A DNA stretch of 50,965 nt from Candidatus Wolfebacteria bacterium (GTDB lineage: Bacteria; Patescibacteriota; Minisyncoccia; UBA6257; UBA9933). The stretch is from the NCBI GenBank assembly GCA_016188075.1, contig JACPIO010000005.1, forward strand, positions 1-50,965, written 5' to 3'. A model generated the notes under the pieces. It saw only the letters and a program-made list of their open reading frames with translations, had not been told where the DNA came from and searched no databases. Numbering within the stretch: position 1 is the first letter of the stretch; each line of letters opens with the position of its first letter. Below are positions 8,111-17,796 of the stretch, piece after piece. Position numbers and translations under genes: made by a program.

Positions 8111-10690
8111 TTATTTTAAAATCTTCCTCAAATATTCTCCGGTATAGCTGCCGCGGCGGCTCACCTCCTCCGGCGTGCCAAAAGCCACCACTTCTCCGCC
8201 CTTCTCTCCTCCTTCCGGGCCCAAATCGATCACCCAGTCAGCGGTTTTTATGACATCCAAATTATGTTCAATTACAAGCACGGTATTGCCTCGATTAACC
8301 AAACGATTCAAAACATCCAAAAGTTTTTGAACATCGGCAAAATGCAAACCAGTGGTCGGTTCATCAAGAAGGTATAGGGTTTTTCTCGTATCGCGTTTTC
8401 CAAGTTCAGCGGACAACTTTATTCTTTGCGCTTCGCCGCCGGACAAAGTGGTGGCTGATTGTCCTATTTCCAAATAACCCAAGCCGACTTCTTCCAAAAC
8501 GTTCAACCGGTCATGAAGATGCGGGATGTCTTTAAAAAACTTCACGGCCTCCTCGATCGTCATCCGAAGAATCTGGTAAATATTTTTTCCTTTATATTCC
8601 ACCTCTAAAGTTTCCCGGTCAAAACGTTTACCCTTGCAAATGTCGCACTCAACATAAACAGTGGGCAGAAAATGCATTTCAATGGCGATCACGCCGTGGC
8701 CTTCGCAGTTTTCGCATCGGCCGCCCCGAACGTTAAAACTGAATCGTCCCGGCTTATAGCCGCGCACCCGCGCGTTTTCCGTTGAAGAAAAAAGTTCGCG
8801 GATAAAAGTCCAAGCGCCGACATAAGTAGCTGGATTGGATCGCGGCGTCCGACCGATCGGCGACTGATCAATGTTAATTAAACGATTTATGTATTCCAAT
8901 CCTAAAATAGTTTTATGACTACCGGGTTTGTAAGTCGCGGCATTATATTTATTAGCCAGAGTTTTATAAATGACGTCATAAACCAAACTGCTTTTGCCCG
9001 AGCCGGAAACGCCGGTTATTGCCGTGAGTCGCCGCAGAGGAATATCCACGTCAATATCTTTAAGATTATTGGCGCTGGCGCCCTTAATTTTTAAAAAATC
9101 ATGATCTTTTTTAATCTTGCGCCTTTCTTTGGGAATTTCGATAAACTGATGGCCGCGAAGATAATCCAAAGTCAGAGAACCTTTCTTTTTATCGTTGATG
9201 ATTTCGGGAATTGAACCGGCGGCGACAATTTTCCCTCCGTGGATGCCGGCGCCCGGACCGAAATCAACCAAATAATCCGAGGAACGGATGGTTTCTTCGT
9301 CGTGTTCAACAACAATTATGGTGTTGCCCAAATCTCTTAAATCATGAAGGGTTTTGATAAGCTTCGCGTTGTCGCGCTGATGAAGTCCGATGGTCGGCTC
9401 ATCTAAAATATAAAGCGTGCCCACGAGTCGCGATCCGATTTGGGAAGCTAAACGTATTCTCTGCGATTCGCCGCCGGATAAAGTGCCGGCTTTGCGGTCA
9501 AGCGTTAAGTAATCGAGCCCGACATCAATCATAAATTTCAGCCGATTTTTAATTTCCCGAAGCGGTCCCTCGGCAATATCCCGAAATTTTTCATTTTTTA
9601 ATTTTACGACATCCGATGTCGTTACATTGAATTTTTCAAGGTTGTCAAAAAAAATATACGCGTCATCGATCGACATACCCGTGACAGCCGCGATGTTTTT
9701 ACCGACCATCAAAACATTTAAGCTTTCCTCGCGAAGACGCTTGCCTAAACAAGCTGGACAAATTTTGTCTGACCCGCGCTTCGCCGAATGCTCCGGCGAG
9801 GCGAGCCAGATCTCTTCGATACCCAAGCCGTGGCACTCCGGACAGGCGCCGTATGGACTGTTAAAAGAAAAAAGCCGGGGTTCGATTTCCGGAAAAGAAA
9901 ATCCGTCTCTGGGGCAAGTGAATTTTGCCGAGAGGGAAACTTCCTTGTCGGTGATAATGGTTAAAACATTGTTGCCGTATTTCAAAGCTGATTCCACTGC
10001 CTCTGCCAAGCGCAAGCGGTTATCTTTATCGTTGAAATCCATTTGAGTCGGCAGCCGATCAATCACAAGCTCGATTGTATGTATTTTATACCGCGAAAGC
10101 TCAATGCGATTCCGCAAAGAATAATATCTTCCGTCAACTCTTACTTCGCTAAAACCCGCGTTTAAAAAATCGTAAAGCATTTGATAATATTCGCCTTTTC
10201 GGCCGCGGACCGCCGGCGCCAAAATCACCAGATTTTTTTGCTCTTGATTCTCTTTGGAAATCTGACTAACAATGTCAACGATTTCTTCCATGGTGCGCGC
10301 TTTAATTTCCTCGCCGCATTTGGGACAAAATGGAATGCCCACGCGCGCGAATAAAACCCGCAAATAATCGTAAATTTCCGTGATGGTGGCTACGGTGGAA
10401 CGCGGATTATGAGACCGGCTTTTTTGATCAATAGAGATGGCTGGCGAAAGGCCTTCGATTTCATCCACATCCGGTTTATCGAGCCGCCCCAAAAACTGGC
10501 GCGCGTAGGCGGACAAAGATTCAATATACCGGCGCTGGCCTTCGGCAAAAATCGTGTCAAACGCCAAAGACGATTTTCCCGAACCGGAAAGTCCGGTAAA
10601 AACAATCATCTTATCGCGCGGAAGCTCGAGCGAGATATTTTTCAGGTTATGTTCGCGGGCGCCTTTTATAATTATCTTGTCGTGAGGCAT
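8111..10690 (-). CDS. uvrA: Excinuclease ABC subunit A
   Basis: [68 protein letters not shown]...[38 protein letters not shown]. The track start (10741) adds 17 unlikely residues. Confidence 0.95.
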   Translation of the reverse strand: MPHDKIIIKGAREHNLKNISLELPRDKMIVFTGLSGSGKSSLAFDTIFAEGQRRYIESLSAYARQFLGRLDKPDVDEIEGLSPAISIDQKSRSHNPRSTVATITEIYDYLRVLFARVGIPFCPKCGEEIKARTMEEIVDIVSQISKENQEQKNLVILAPAVRGRKGEYYQMLYDFLNAGFSEVRVDGRYYSLRNRIELSRYKIHTIELVIDRLPTQMDFNDKDNRLRLAEAVESALKYGNNVLTIITDKEVSLSAKFTCPRDGFSFPEIEPRLFSFNSPYGACPECHGLGIEEIWLASPEHSAKRGSDKICPACLGKRLREESLNVLMVGKNIAAVTGMSIDDAYIFFDNLEKFNVTTSDVVKLKNEKFRDIAEGPLREIKNRLKFMIDVGLDYLTLDRKAGTLSGGESQRIRLASQIGSRLVGTLYILDEPTIGLHQRDNAKLIKTLHDLRDLGNTIIVVEHDEETIRSSDYLVDFGPGAGIHGGKIVAAGSIPEIINDKKKGSLTLDYLRGHQFIEIPKERRKIKKDHDFLKIKGASANNLKDIDVDIPLRRLTAITGVSGSGKSSLVYDVIYKTLANKYNAATYKPGSHKTILGLEYINRLINIDQSPIGRTPRSNPATYVGAWTFIRELFSSTENARVRGYKPGRFSFNVRGGRCENCEGHGVIAIEMHFLPTVYVECDICKGKRFDRETLEVEYKGKNIYQILRMTIEEAVKFFKDIPHLHDRLNVLEEVGLGYLEIGQSATTLSGGEAQRIKLSAELGKRDTRKTLYLLDEPTTGLHFADVQKLLDVLNRLVNRGNTVLVIEHNLDVIKTADWVIDLGPEGGEKGGEVVAFGTPEEVSRRGSYTGEYLRKILK
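9605..9624. repeat. REP-like palindrome within the uvrA coding sequence
   Basis: TACGACATCCGATGTCGTTA, translated in frame as NVTTSDVV. Confidence 0.75.
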
Positions 10691-10774
10691 AAAAAATGGA
10701 AATTGCCCCCGGTTTCGCTTCCTATGGGGGTAACAAGACAAATATAAATCAAAGCGTTAAAAAGTCAATAAAAT

Positions 10775-10953
10775 AAAAAACGCCCGAAGAGGGGCATCCC
10801 AAATCATACTAAAAAGGCTTTACTCGGTTTGGAGTTGCGTTCCGCAATTTTGTAAATCAATCGCCCTCGGCTTAAATCCACAGATTCGAAGCATGCCGGG
10901 CTAGATAATTTTAAACATTGGTTTGATCGGAACCACTCTCAAGAGTAAAGCCA
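10775..10953 (-). ncRNA. Structured ncRNA candidate (about 180 nt, three-arm layout)
   Basis: Perfect 10-bp closing stem GGCTTTACTC (10943-10952, minus strand)/GAGTAAAGCC (10816-10825); internal helices TTGCGgaaCGCAA, GCCCGGC..GCCgaGGGC, TGGTT..AACCA; GCCCctcttcGGGC + TTTTTT; upstream TTGACT-16-CACAAT. Confidence 0.6.
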
Positions 10954-11067
10954 TTATCCATTGTGGCTTACACGTAGTAAAAGTCAATAGCAAAAAGTGT
11001 AAAAATAGTGGAAAAGAGAAGCAATAACTGTTGAAAACTCCACTCTACAAATTATTTTCGAAAAACC

Positions 11068-13203
11068 TTACTTCACGACACTCTTCTTTTTTATAGTCAT
11101 TGTCAGTGTCTTAACTTCATCCCGAAGAATCGCCGCCAGCTCAAAATCCAGTTGCTTGGCGGCCTCTCTCATCTCCCTCTCTTTTTCTTTAATTAATTTT
11201 TCAAGCGCGGTTTTGGATTTGGGAACGGGCTTCATTTCCAGATTAAGAATATCTTCCGTGGGCAGAATGTCGGTTATGGCTTTAACGATGGTTTTGGGCG
11301 TAATGTGATGTTTTTTATTGTATTCGAGTTGAAGCTTGCGCCGGCGGTCGGTTTCTTCGACCGCGCGTTTAATGGAACCAGTGATATAATCCGCGTAAAT
11401 CAGAACCTCGCCCGCAATATTCCGCGCCGCCCGGCCAATGGTCTGAATCAAAGACGTCTCGCTTCTTAAAAATCCTTCTTTGTCCGCGTCTAAAATAGCG
11501 ACTAGGGAAACTTCGGGCAAATCCAATCCTTCGCGCAAAAGATTCACTCCAACCAAAACATCGAACTTCCCTTTTCGCAAATTGGTTAAAATCCGGATCC
11601 GATCCAGAGTTTTTACATCGCTGTGAAGATAATTCACTTTTACCTTCTTCTCCTCTAAGTAGGAGCTTAAATCCTCCGCCATCCGTTTTGTAAGAGTTGT
11701 TACCAACACTCTCTCTTTTTTCTTTACTCTACTGTCTATCCTTTTAATTAAATCATCAACTTGACCGCGGGCCGGCTGAATCGTAATTTGAGGATCCACC
11801 AAGCCGGTGGGTCGAATGATTTGCTCGACGATTTGGTTACTGATTTTCCGTTCGTATTGGGCTGGCGTGGCTGACGTATAAATTACTTGGCCCACTCGCT
11901 CTTTAAATTCCGGAAATTTTAAAGGGCGGTTGTCCGCCGCCGAAGGCAAGCGGAAACCGTATTCAATTAGCGTTTTTTTACGCGAAGCATCGCCCTCGTA
12001 CATACCGGCAAGTTGAGGAACAGTCATATGGGATTCATCAATTATCGTCAAGAAGTCAGGGACTTCTTGACGCGCTGACTGACGCGGACTTAACGCGGAC
12101 CCACGCGGAATTTTATTTTGGCCGATTAGTTCCCCGTCCCTTTCCGCATCCATTCTGCGTTTCGTCCGCGTAAGTCCGCGTTTTGTTGGAAAGTAATCCA
12201 ACAAAGTAGCAGGCGGTTCGCCGGTTTGCCGACCGGACAAGTGCCTTGAATAATTTTCAATACCGTGGCAATAGCCGATTTCTCGCATCATCGCAAGGTC
12301 GAAATTAGTGCGGCGCTCGAGCCGTTCGGCTTCAAGAAATTTTTTATTGTCTTCAAAATATTTCAACCGCTCTTTGAGTTCATCCTGAATCGCCCCAATG
12401 GCTCGCTCCCTTTCCGAAAACGGAGTGATAAAATGCTTTGCCGGCGCAATGTAAATTTCGGGAAGCACTGGGGTTTTCTCGGGAATAAATCCTTGAACCG
12501 GGTCAATTTCGTAGATTTTTTCGATGATTTTATTTTTACTTGGCGCCGACGCGTCATCTTTAAGCTCGAAATTATAAATCACTTCCCTATCTGGCGGCAT
12601 AATTTCCCAATTGTCGCCCCGCAGCCGAAAAGTGCCGCGCTTCAGATTCGCATTGGTGCGGGTAAATTGAAGTTCAATCAGCTTTTTTACAAATTCCTGG
12701 CGGTTCAACCGGTCCCCGATTTTAAAATGAAAAATATTTTCCGCGTAAACCTCCGGCGCGCCCAAGCCGTAAATGCAGGAAACCGAAGCCACGACAATCA
12801 CGTCGCGCCGGGTTAATAAGGCAGTTGTGGCCGCGTGCCGCAATTTATCGATTTCATCGTTGATTAATGCTTCTTTATCAATATAGGTATCGCTACTCGG
12901 CAGATACGCTTCGGGCTGATAATAGTCGTAATAGGAAACAAAATAATTTACGGAATTATTCGGAAAAAGCTCGCGAAATTCATTGCAAAGCTGGGCCGCC
13001 AAGGTTTTATTGTGGGCAATCACCAAAGTGGGCTTTTGAATTTCAGCGATAACATTGGCAATCGTAAATGTTTTTCCAGAGCCGGTCACGCCCAAAAGAG
13101 TCTGGTGTTCGCAGCCGTTTTCTAAGCCGCTCACTAATTGCTTAATGGCGCGCGGTTGATCGCCGCTCGGTTTATGTTTTGAAACAAGTTGAAATTTTTT
13201 CAT
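11068..13203 (-). CDS. uvrB: Excinuclease ABC subunit B, with an unusual insert
   Basis: KHKPSGDQPRAIKQLVSGLENGCEHQTLLGVTGSGKTFTIANVI...YYQPEAYLPSSDTYIDKEALINDEID...IGRAARN; C-terminal UVR motif. Confidence 0.95.
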   Translation of the reverse strand: MKKFQLVSKHKPSGDQPRAIKQLVSGLENGCEHQTLLGVTGSGKTFTIANVIAEIQKPTLVIAHNKTLAAQLCNEFRELFPNNSVNYFVSYYDYYQPEAYLPSSDTYIDKEALINDEIDKLRHAATTALLTRRDVIVVASVSCIYGLGAPEVYAENIFHFKIGDRLNRQEFVKKLIELQFTRTNANLKRGTFRLRGDNWEIMPPDREVIYNFELKDDASAPSKNKIIEKIYEIDPVQGFIPEKTPVLPEIYIAPAKHFITPFSERERAIGAIQDELKERLKYFEDNKKFLEAERLERRTNFDLAMMREIGYCHGIENYSRHLSGRQTGEPPATLLDYFPTKRGLTRTKRRMDAERDGELIGQNKIPRGSALSPRQSARQEVPDFLTIIDESHMTVPQLAGMYEGDASRKKTLIEYGFRLPSAADNRPLKFPEFKERVGQVIYTSATPAQYERKISNQIVEQIIRPTGLVDPQITIQPARGQVDDLIKRIDSRVKKKERVLVTTLTKRMAEDLSSYLEEKKVKVNYLHSDVKTLDRIRILTNLRKGKFDVLVGVNLLREGLDLPEVSLVAILDADKEGFLRSETSLIQTIGRAARNIAGEVLIYADYITGSIKRAVEETDRRRKLQLEYNKKHHITPKTIVKAITDILPTEDILNLEMKPVPKSKTALEKLIKEKEREMREAAKQLDFELAAILRDEVKTLTMTIKKKSVVK
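12058..12186. repeat. Inverted-repeat insert carried in frame in uvrB
   Basis: Inverted copies of AACGCGGACTTA(A)CGCGGAC at the two ends; translation TKRGLTRTKRRMDAERDGELIGQNKIPRGSALSPRQSARQEV lies between the usually adjacent LLDYFP and PDFLTIIDESH. Confidence 0.75.
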
Positions 13204-13366
13204 AGATCCTCGATCCTCGATTTTATTTCAGACTATTTGAAATTCATTCTCCATCCTAAAACCAAAATCTCCCGGTCTTTGAGACTAAGGGGCGCGTAAG
13301 ACTTATTCTATTTTTTACTTATAGGCAAGTCAAATTTCTCTATAAATACTATCTCTTAAAAAAAGC

Positions 13367-13384
13367 GCTATGCTATAGCATAGC
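13367..13384. repeat. 18-bp perfect palindrome
   Basis: GCTATGCTATAGCATAGC. Confidence 0.8.
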
Positions 13385-13429
13385 AGTGCAAATTAATCGC
13401 CCGCGTCCAAATAGCTGAATTGTGGAGCT

Positions 13430-14092
13430 TTATTTTCCCCTTTTCCCGTCAATCACAATCAAGGCGTGGAAATCCTGATACAAGCGCCAATCGCGGGGCA
13501 GATTTTTTTCGAATAGCTCTCTAATTTCTTCATAATTCATCCTCTTCTTCTTGTGTCTACTATCACATGGGATAGTAGCTTCTATGCCCTTGGTGATTAG
13601 TAGGCGCCGAGTATACTCATCAACAACAAAAACCGGCTTTTCTAAGGCATAGAGCAAAATCGAATCTGCGGTTTCCGGACCCACGCCTTTCAAATCGCAA
13701 AGCGCCAAACGCAAAGAGCTCGCGGCTATTTTAGAAAGCTTTTTCACTCCCCCGCTTTGGAGGACGAATTTCGCTAATCCAACAAGATATTTGGTTTTTT
13801 GTTTGTAAAATCCGGAGGATTTAATAAGTAACGCCAATTCATTTTTGTTTTTAAATTTACAAATTCCTTTAAGCGAATCAGCTTTCGCGGATTTTAGTTT
13901 CGCCATCGCGATTTGGACATTCCGCCAATTAGTGCGCTGGGTTAAGATGGATTCGATTATAATCTGTTCCTTTTCTTTTCCGGTCTTCGGCCGCTTAGAC
14001 CACAACGACCACTGACCAGTCGGCTTGCCGTATTTCTTTTTTAGAAATTTATATAAAGATAAAATTTTATTGGAGTTTCTACGCGGTTTCAT
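13430..14092 (-). CDS. Endonuclease III-like HhH-GPD DNA glycosylase/lyase
   Basis: ESILTQRTNWRNVQIAM...LCDLKGVGPETADSILLYALEKPVFVVDEYTRRLL: HhH-GPD motif with catalytic Asp; no C-terminal FeS cysteines seen. Confidence 0.85.
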   Translation of the reverse strand: MKPRRNSNKILSLYKFLKKKYGKPTGQWSLWSKRPKTGKEKEQIIIESILTQRTNWRNVQIAMAKLKSAKADSLKGICKFKNKNELALLIKSSGFYKQKTKYLVGLAKFVLQSGGVKKLSKIAASSLRLALCDLKGVGPETADSILLYALEKPVFVVDEYTRRLLITKGIEATIPCDSRHKKKRMNYEEIRELFEKNLPRDWRLYQDFHALIVIDGKRGK

Positions 14093-14139
14093 AATCTAAA
14101 GTTTTTTATTCGGAGATTTGTTGATTTACCGAAAAAAGC

Positions 14140-14182
14140 CAGCCCGTCCAAGCGAATGCGTCAATCTCGCTTGGACGGGCTT
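14140..14182 (-). terminator. Terminator of the zinc-ribbon cassette
   Basis: GCCCGTCCAAGCGA..TCGCTTGGACGGGC hairpin. Confidence 0.7.
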
Positions 14183-14435
14183 AATTCGGCGGAGTCGGGT
14201 CATCGCCATTCTCGTGATAAAAGAAAGAAAGTTGTCCCCAAAAACCTAAGCGGAAAAATATGCGAACCTCTTTCGTGATCCGTCTCGAACATTTAACGGA
14301 ACACGCATAAAGCCCGATCTTGACCTTCCAATTCTTACGAGAAACAGGAAACCACTTTTCGCAACCTGCGCAACGGCGTTCGTCGCGGCCGTTTGCGCGC
14401 CGTAATTGCGGGAAAAACCGTAGCTCATATTTCAT
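14181..14435 (-). CDS. Small Cys-pair (zinc-ribbon-like) protein
   Basis: ATG preceded by GAAAGGAGGGGCGGTT; MKYELRFFPQLRRANGRDERRCAGCEKWFPVSRKNWKVKIGLYACSVKCSRR... Confidence 0.6.
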   Translation of the reverse strand: MKYELRFFPQLRRANGRDERRCAGCEKWFPVSRKNWKVKIGLYACSVKCSRRITKEVRIFFRLGFWGQLSFFYHENGDDPTPPN

Positions 14436-14679
14436 AACCGCCCCTCCTTTCGCGATACACCTTAATCGTGTAAGTTTGCGGCGTTTCTGCTGCCGATTGC
14501 TCACCATCATAGATGATCATTAAACCGTTTGGATTCAGACCGCCCTCGTAATGCTTCTTGCAACGAGGGCACCAAAACCAGCGAGCCGACACTCCTCCCT
14601 CTTCTGTAGAAAAGGCAAATTCAAGAAAAGCACCGCAGTAGCTCCTAGGGCAGAGGTATTTCATCGTTGTATCGCTCAT
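14425..14679 (-). CDS. Small zinc-ribbon-like protein
   Basis: MSDTTMKYLCPRSYCGAFLEF...WFWCPRCKKHYEGG; upstream GAGGGTAAGGC. Confidence 0.6.
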   Translation of the reverse strand: MSDTTMKYLCPRSYCGAFLEFAFSTEEGGVSARWFWCPRCKKHYEGGLNPNGLMIIYDGEQSAAETPQTYTIKVYRERRGGYEI

Positions 14680-14814
14680 GCCTTACCCTCCGTTTTGCGG
14701 GGAATTACTTCCCCTTGATTATGAATGAACAACAAAAAGGCCGTTGCCTTTGACAAAAGTATTATTAATTTTTCGATAAAAAGCAAATACTTGGCACCAC
14801 AAACCATCGCGAAA

Positions 14815-15075
14815 CTAAATCGCCCCTTCTTTTTGCAAAATCATTTTTTTCCACTTTTTGCCGCGATTGGATTCGCCGACTTGGCCGTCGGAGCGGATTA
14901 CGCGATAGCACGGAATTTTCTTGTAGTCGTGATTCTTGCTTAGAATATTTCCGACCGCGCGGTAAGCTTTCGGACTGCCGGCTAATTTCGCCACTTGCTT
15001 GTAAGTCAAAACTTTCCCTTTGGGAATTTTTGCCACCACTTCTAATACTTTTTCCTTAAAGGAGCGGGTTTTCAT
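14815..15075 (-). CDS. MGMT/alkyltransferase DNA-binding domain protein
   Basis: MKTRSFKEKVLEVVAKIPKGKVLTYKQVAKLAGSPKAYRAVGNILSKNHDYKKIPCYRVIRSDG; the track ORF has an extra N-terminus. Confidence 0.85.
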   Translation of the reverse strand: MKTRSFKEKVLEVVAKIPKGKVLTYKQVAKLAGSPKAYRAVGNILSKNHDYKKIPCYRVIRSDGQVGESNRGKKWKKMILQKEGAI

Positions 15076-15171
15076 AAGATTATTGTGCATGACTACAATG
15101 CTACGTTTAAACGTAGCGCCTCGTTTCAATCTATTGAGAAATCGGAAATATTAAGAAATCGGACGTTGCGG

Positions 15172-15315
15172 GAAAAACAAAACGGGCTCATCACCCGTCT
15201 TGCTTTAAGGAGCCAGCCTTTAATGATTTCAGTTCCGTCTTCTAAACTGGAGCAGGACTTGTCTCCAGACGCGCGTTTGAACCCCAATCACCCAAGGCTA
15301 TGTCCTCTCCTCACT
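15172..15315 (-). ncRNA. Structured ncRNA candidate (about 144 nt, rod-like)
   Basis: Promoter TTGACT-16-TATACT (15322-15349); long-range pairing AGCCTTggGTGATT/AATCATTaaAGGCT and GGAG/CTCC; hairpin CTGGAG..CTCCAG; terminator ACGGGTgatgaGCCCGT + TTTGTTTTT. Confidence 0.55.
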
Positions 15316-15381
15316 ATGTAAAGTATAAAAAATAAAATACCGGAGTCAAGCCTCTTCTGTTTACAAAGTGTGGATATCGCG

Positions 15382-15600
15382 CTAATCCATCATTTGGTCC
15401 TTTTTTTTCAAATAAACCATCACCAAAACCGCGAAAATCAAGACTGGAAGTAATGCCAAAGAAGTGATGGCAACCGGCCGCGTGGTAACGCTGACCACCT
15501 GCCCCAGCATAGAAACGTTGACCACAATCGCGTAGCCGCTCATCAAAACAGAATATCCGGCCAAAACCTTGATAATTTTTTCGTATTTGCTTTTTTTCAT
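15382..15600 (-). CDS. Hypothetical small membrane protein (two TM)
   Basis: 72 aa with two hydrophobic segments. Confidence 0.5.
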   Translation of the reverse strand: MKKSKYEKIIKVLAGYSVLMSGYAIVVNVSMLGQVVSVTTRPVAITSLALLPVLIFAVLVMVYLKKKDQMMD

Positions 15601-15657
15601 CTCGTCCTATAGGCCCGCGGGCGACCTTTCTTGTATTTATTATAGATTATCATTTTT

Positions 15658-16278
15658 CTACTTTAAAATCAAAATCTTGATTTCATAATTATACTCCGCG
15701 GTCTCTCCCAAGGCAATTTTAAATTTAATCGGATATTCTCCTTCTTTTTGCCAAACGTGAGAAATCGTCGTGTTTTTCCCGGATTCCAAGGATCCGGCGC
15801 TTGCGCCGCCCTCTCCCCAATCAATTTCGTAATTCAGTTTTTGGGCATCGTTTGCGACTGACGGATTTTTAATGAGAAAAGACAAAGGCGACCCTACCTT
15901 CCCCAAGTAACGAAAGTATTCAATAATTTCGTTCGGTAAAGGTCTATCTCCAACCCCCAAAACATTCTGGGCCGCTTCGCCGGTTTTCTCCAATCCCCCT
16001 TCGATCGCTTCGTAAGTTTTTTCTTTGGCGGCCTGACTTGCTTCGGACGCCCCTTTCTCGACGAAAGATTTACCCTGCTCCACAACGGCAGATAATTTTT
16101 CTTTTACTCCTCGACTCAAATCTGAAATTTTCTCCAAGAAAGAGGACGGGTGCGTTATTGACTCGCGGTCAAAATCCAAAAATCTCAATGTCGCGCTTCT
16201 TTCTTTTCCCCAAAACAAATACCCCAAGCCGAGAAGCGCGAAAGCCGCCGCGGAAAATATTATAAGTTTTTTACTCAT
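15658..16278 (-). CDS. Hypothetical membrane-anchored protein with PKD-like C-terminus
   Basis: N-terminal TM; LNYEIDWGEGG...ISHVWQKEGEYPIKFKI is PKD-like. Confidence 0.6.
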   Translation of the reverse strand: MSKKLIIFSAAAFALLGLGYLFWGKERSATLRFLDFDRESITHPSSFLEKISDLSRGVKEKLSAVVEQGKSFVEKGASEASQAAKEKTYEAIEGGLEKTGEAAQNVLGVGDRPLPNEIIEYFRYLGKVGSPLSFLIKNPSVANDAQKLNYEIDWGEGGASAGSLESGKNTTISHVWQKEGEYPIKFKIALGETAEYNYEIKILILK

Positions 16279-16317
16279 TTATTATTTGTAAGAAATTACA
16301 GCGTTGTTTATATTTTC

Positions 16318-16480
16318 GAGCAGGCAATTCGTCCGAAAACACGCTATCAATTTCCCCAGCGAGGAAATTGCGCTCGCTCTCGGCCTCGCTCTCCCTCGCT
16401 ACGCCAAGTCTGACTTGGCTACGCTCGGGAACCATGCCCGCTCGGCCTGCGAGACGGTTTTCTCAACAAATTGCCTGCTC
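16318..16480. repeat. Nested-palindrome element, family A copy 1
   Basis: Terminal arms GAGCAGGCAATT/AATTGCCTGCTC; core CAATTTCCCCAGCGAGGAAATTG...GGAACCATGCCCGCTCGGCCTGCGAGAC. Confidence 0.85.
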
Positions 16481-16575
16481 GGATTATACCAATTATACCA
16501 AATTTATTCGCCTACAAGAACTCAGCTACCGTTGTTGCGATTAAAAAACCCTAATGGTAAAATATTATAAATGGG

Positions 16576-17790
16576 ATGCCTAAAACAAAAATCGAGGAAG
16601 AATTAGAAAAAGGAGCGGAACTTTCGATTATCGGCTTAGTGGACAGCTTGATTGAACACGCTTATACGGCCCGGGCTTCCGACATTCACATTGATCCGGA
16701 AGAAAAACGAGTCCGGGTTCGACTTCGGATTGACGGCGTTCTTCACGACAGTTTTATTTTTCCCAACGAGGTTCATTCGGAAATTATCACCCGCATCAAA
16801 GTTTTATCCGGTCTTCGAACCGACGAACACCAAGCGGCCCAAGACGGTCGTTTTCGAATACCTCTTAAAAAAATCGGGCCGGTGGATGTCCGAGTCTCGA
16901 TCGCGCCTACCTACTATGGTGAAAACGCCGTCATGCGGTTACTCGCCGAAAGAGGGGAAAAAATTACTTTCAACTCCTTGGGCTTTAATCCCAGAGACCG
17001 ATTAAAAATCGAGCAGGCCATCAAAAAACCTTACGGCATGGTTCTCGCGACCGGTCCCACCGGCTCGGGGAAAACCACCTCGCTTTACACTTTAATAAAA
17101 ATTTTAAAAACGCCGGAGGTTTCCATCATCACTATTGAAGACCCCATTGAATATTCCATCGAAGGCGTTGACCAGATTCAGGTCAATCCGCGGACCGGTT
17201 TAACTTTCGCGAGCGGACTTCGTTCCATTCTAAGACAAGATCCTAATATTATTATGGTCGGAGAAATCCGGGACGAGGAAACCGCCCGCATCGCGGTTAA
17301 TGCCTCTTTAACCGGCCACCTTCTTCTCTCCACTCTGCATACGAACGACGCGCCCACGACTCTGCCCCGGCTTTTAGATATGAAGATTGAACCTTTTCTC
17401 ATCGCCTCCACGGTGAATATCGCCATTGGTCAAAGATTAGTGAGAAAAATTTGCTCAACCTGCAAGACTAAAAAAGCCGTGACTATGGATGAACTAAAAA
17501 GTTTAAGCGAAGTTCTGCCGCCGGAAACCCTAGCCGAATACAAAGAATTTTATAAAGGCGCCGGCTGCGGCGAGTGCAATCAAAGCGGCTACAAAGGACG
17601 AATCGGCATCTATGAAGTTTTGGAGATGGACGATGCTGTCCGGGCCGCCGTCCTAAGAAAAGCCGACGCCAGCGAAATCCGCGAGATCGCCGTCAAAAAC
17701 GGGATGACCACAATGATCAAGGACGGCTTAGAGAAAGTAATGGCTGGCGTTACCACGATTGAGGAGATATTAAGAGTAATTCACGAGTAA
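16576..17790 (+). CDS. pilB: Type IV pilus assembly ATPase
   Basis: ASDIHIDPEEKRVRVRLRIDGVL...ATGPTGSGKTTSLYTL...ITIEDPIEYSIEGVDQIQVN...RSILRQDPNIIMVGEIRDEETA; Zn site CSTC/CGEC. Confidence 0.9.
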   Translation: MPKTKIEEELEKGAELSIIGLVDSLIEHAYTARASDIHIDPEEKRVRVRLRIDGVLHDSFIFPNEVHSEIITRIKVLSGLRTDEHQAAQDGRFRIPLKKIGPVDVRVSIAPTYYGENAVMRLLAERGEKITFNSLGFNPRDRLKIEQAIKKPYGMVLATGPTGSGKTTSLYTLIKILKTPEVSIITIEDPIEYSIEGVDQIQVNPRTGLTFASGLRSILRQDPNIIMVGEIRDEETARIAVNASLTGHLLLSTLHTNDAPTTLPRLLDMKIEPFLIASTVNIAIGQRLVRKICSTCKTKKAVTMDELKSLSEVLPPETLAEYKEFYKGAGCGECNQSGYKGRIGIYEVLEMDDAVRAAVLRKADASEIREIAVKNGMTTMIKDGLEKVMAGVTTIEEILRVIHE

Positions 17791-17796
17791 TCTATG

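Noticed and set aside
12265-12816. 183 aa plus-strand ORF
   Set aside because: Antisense to uvrB, no family resemblance or SD.
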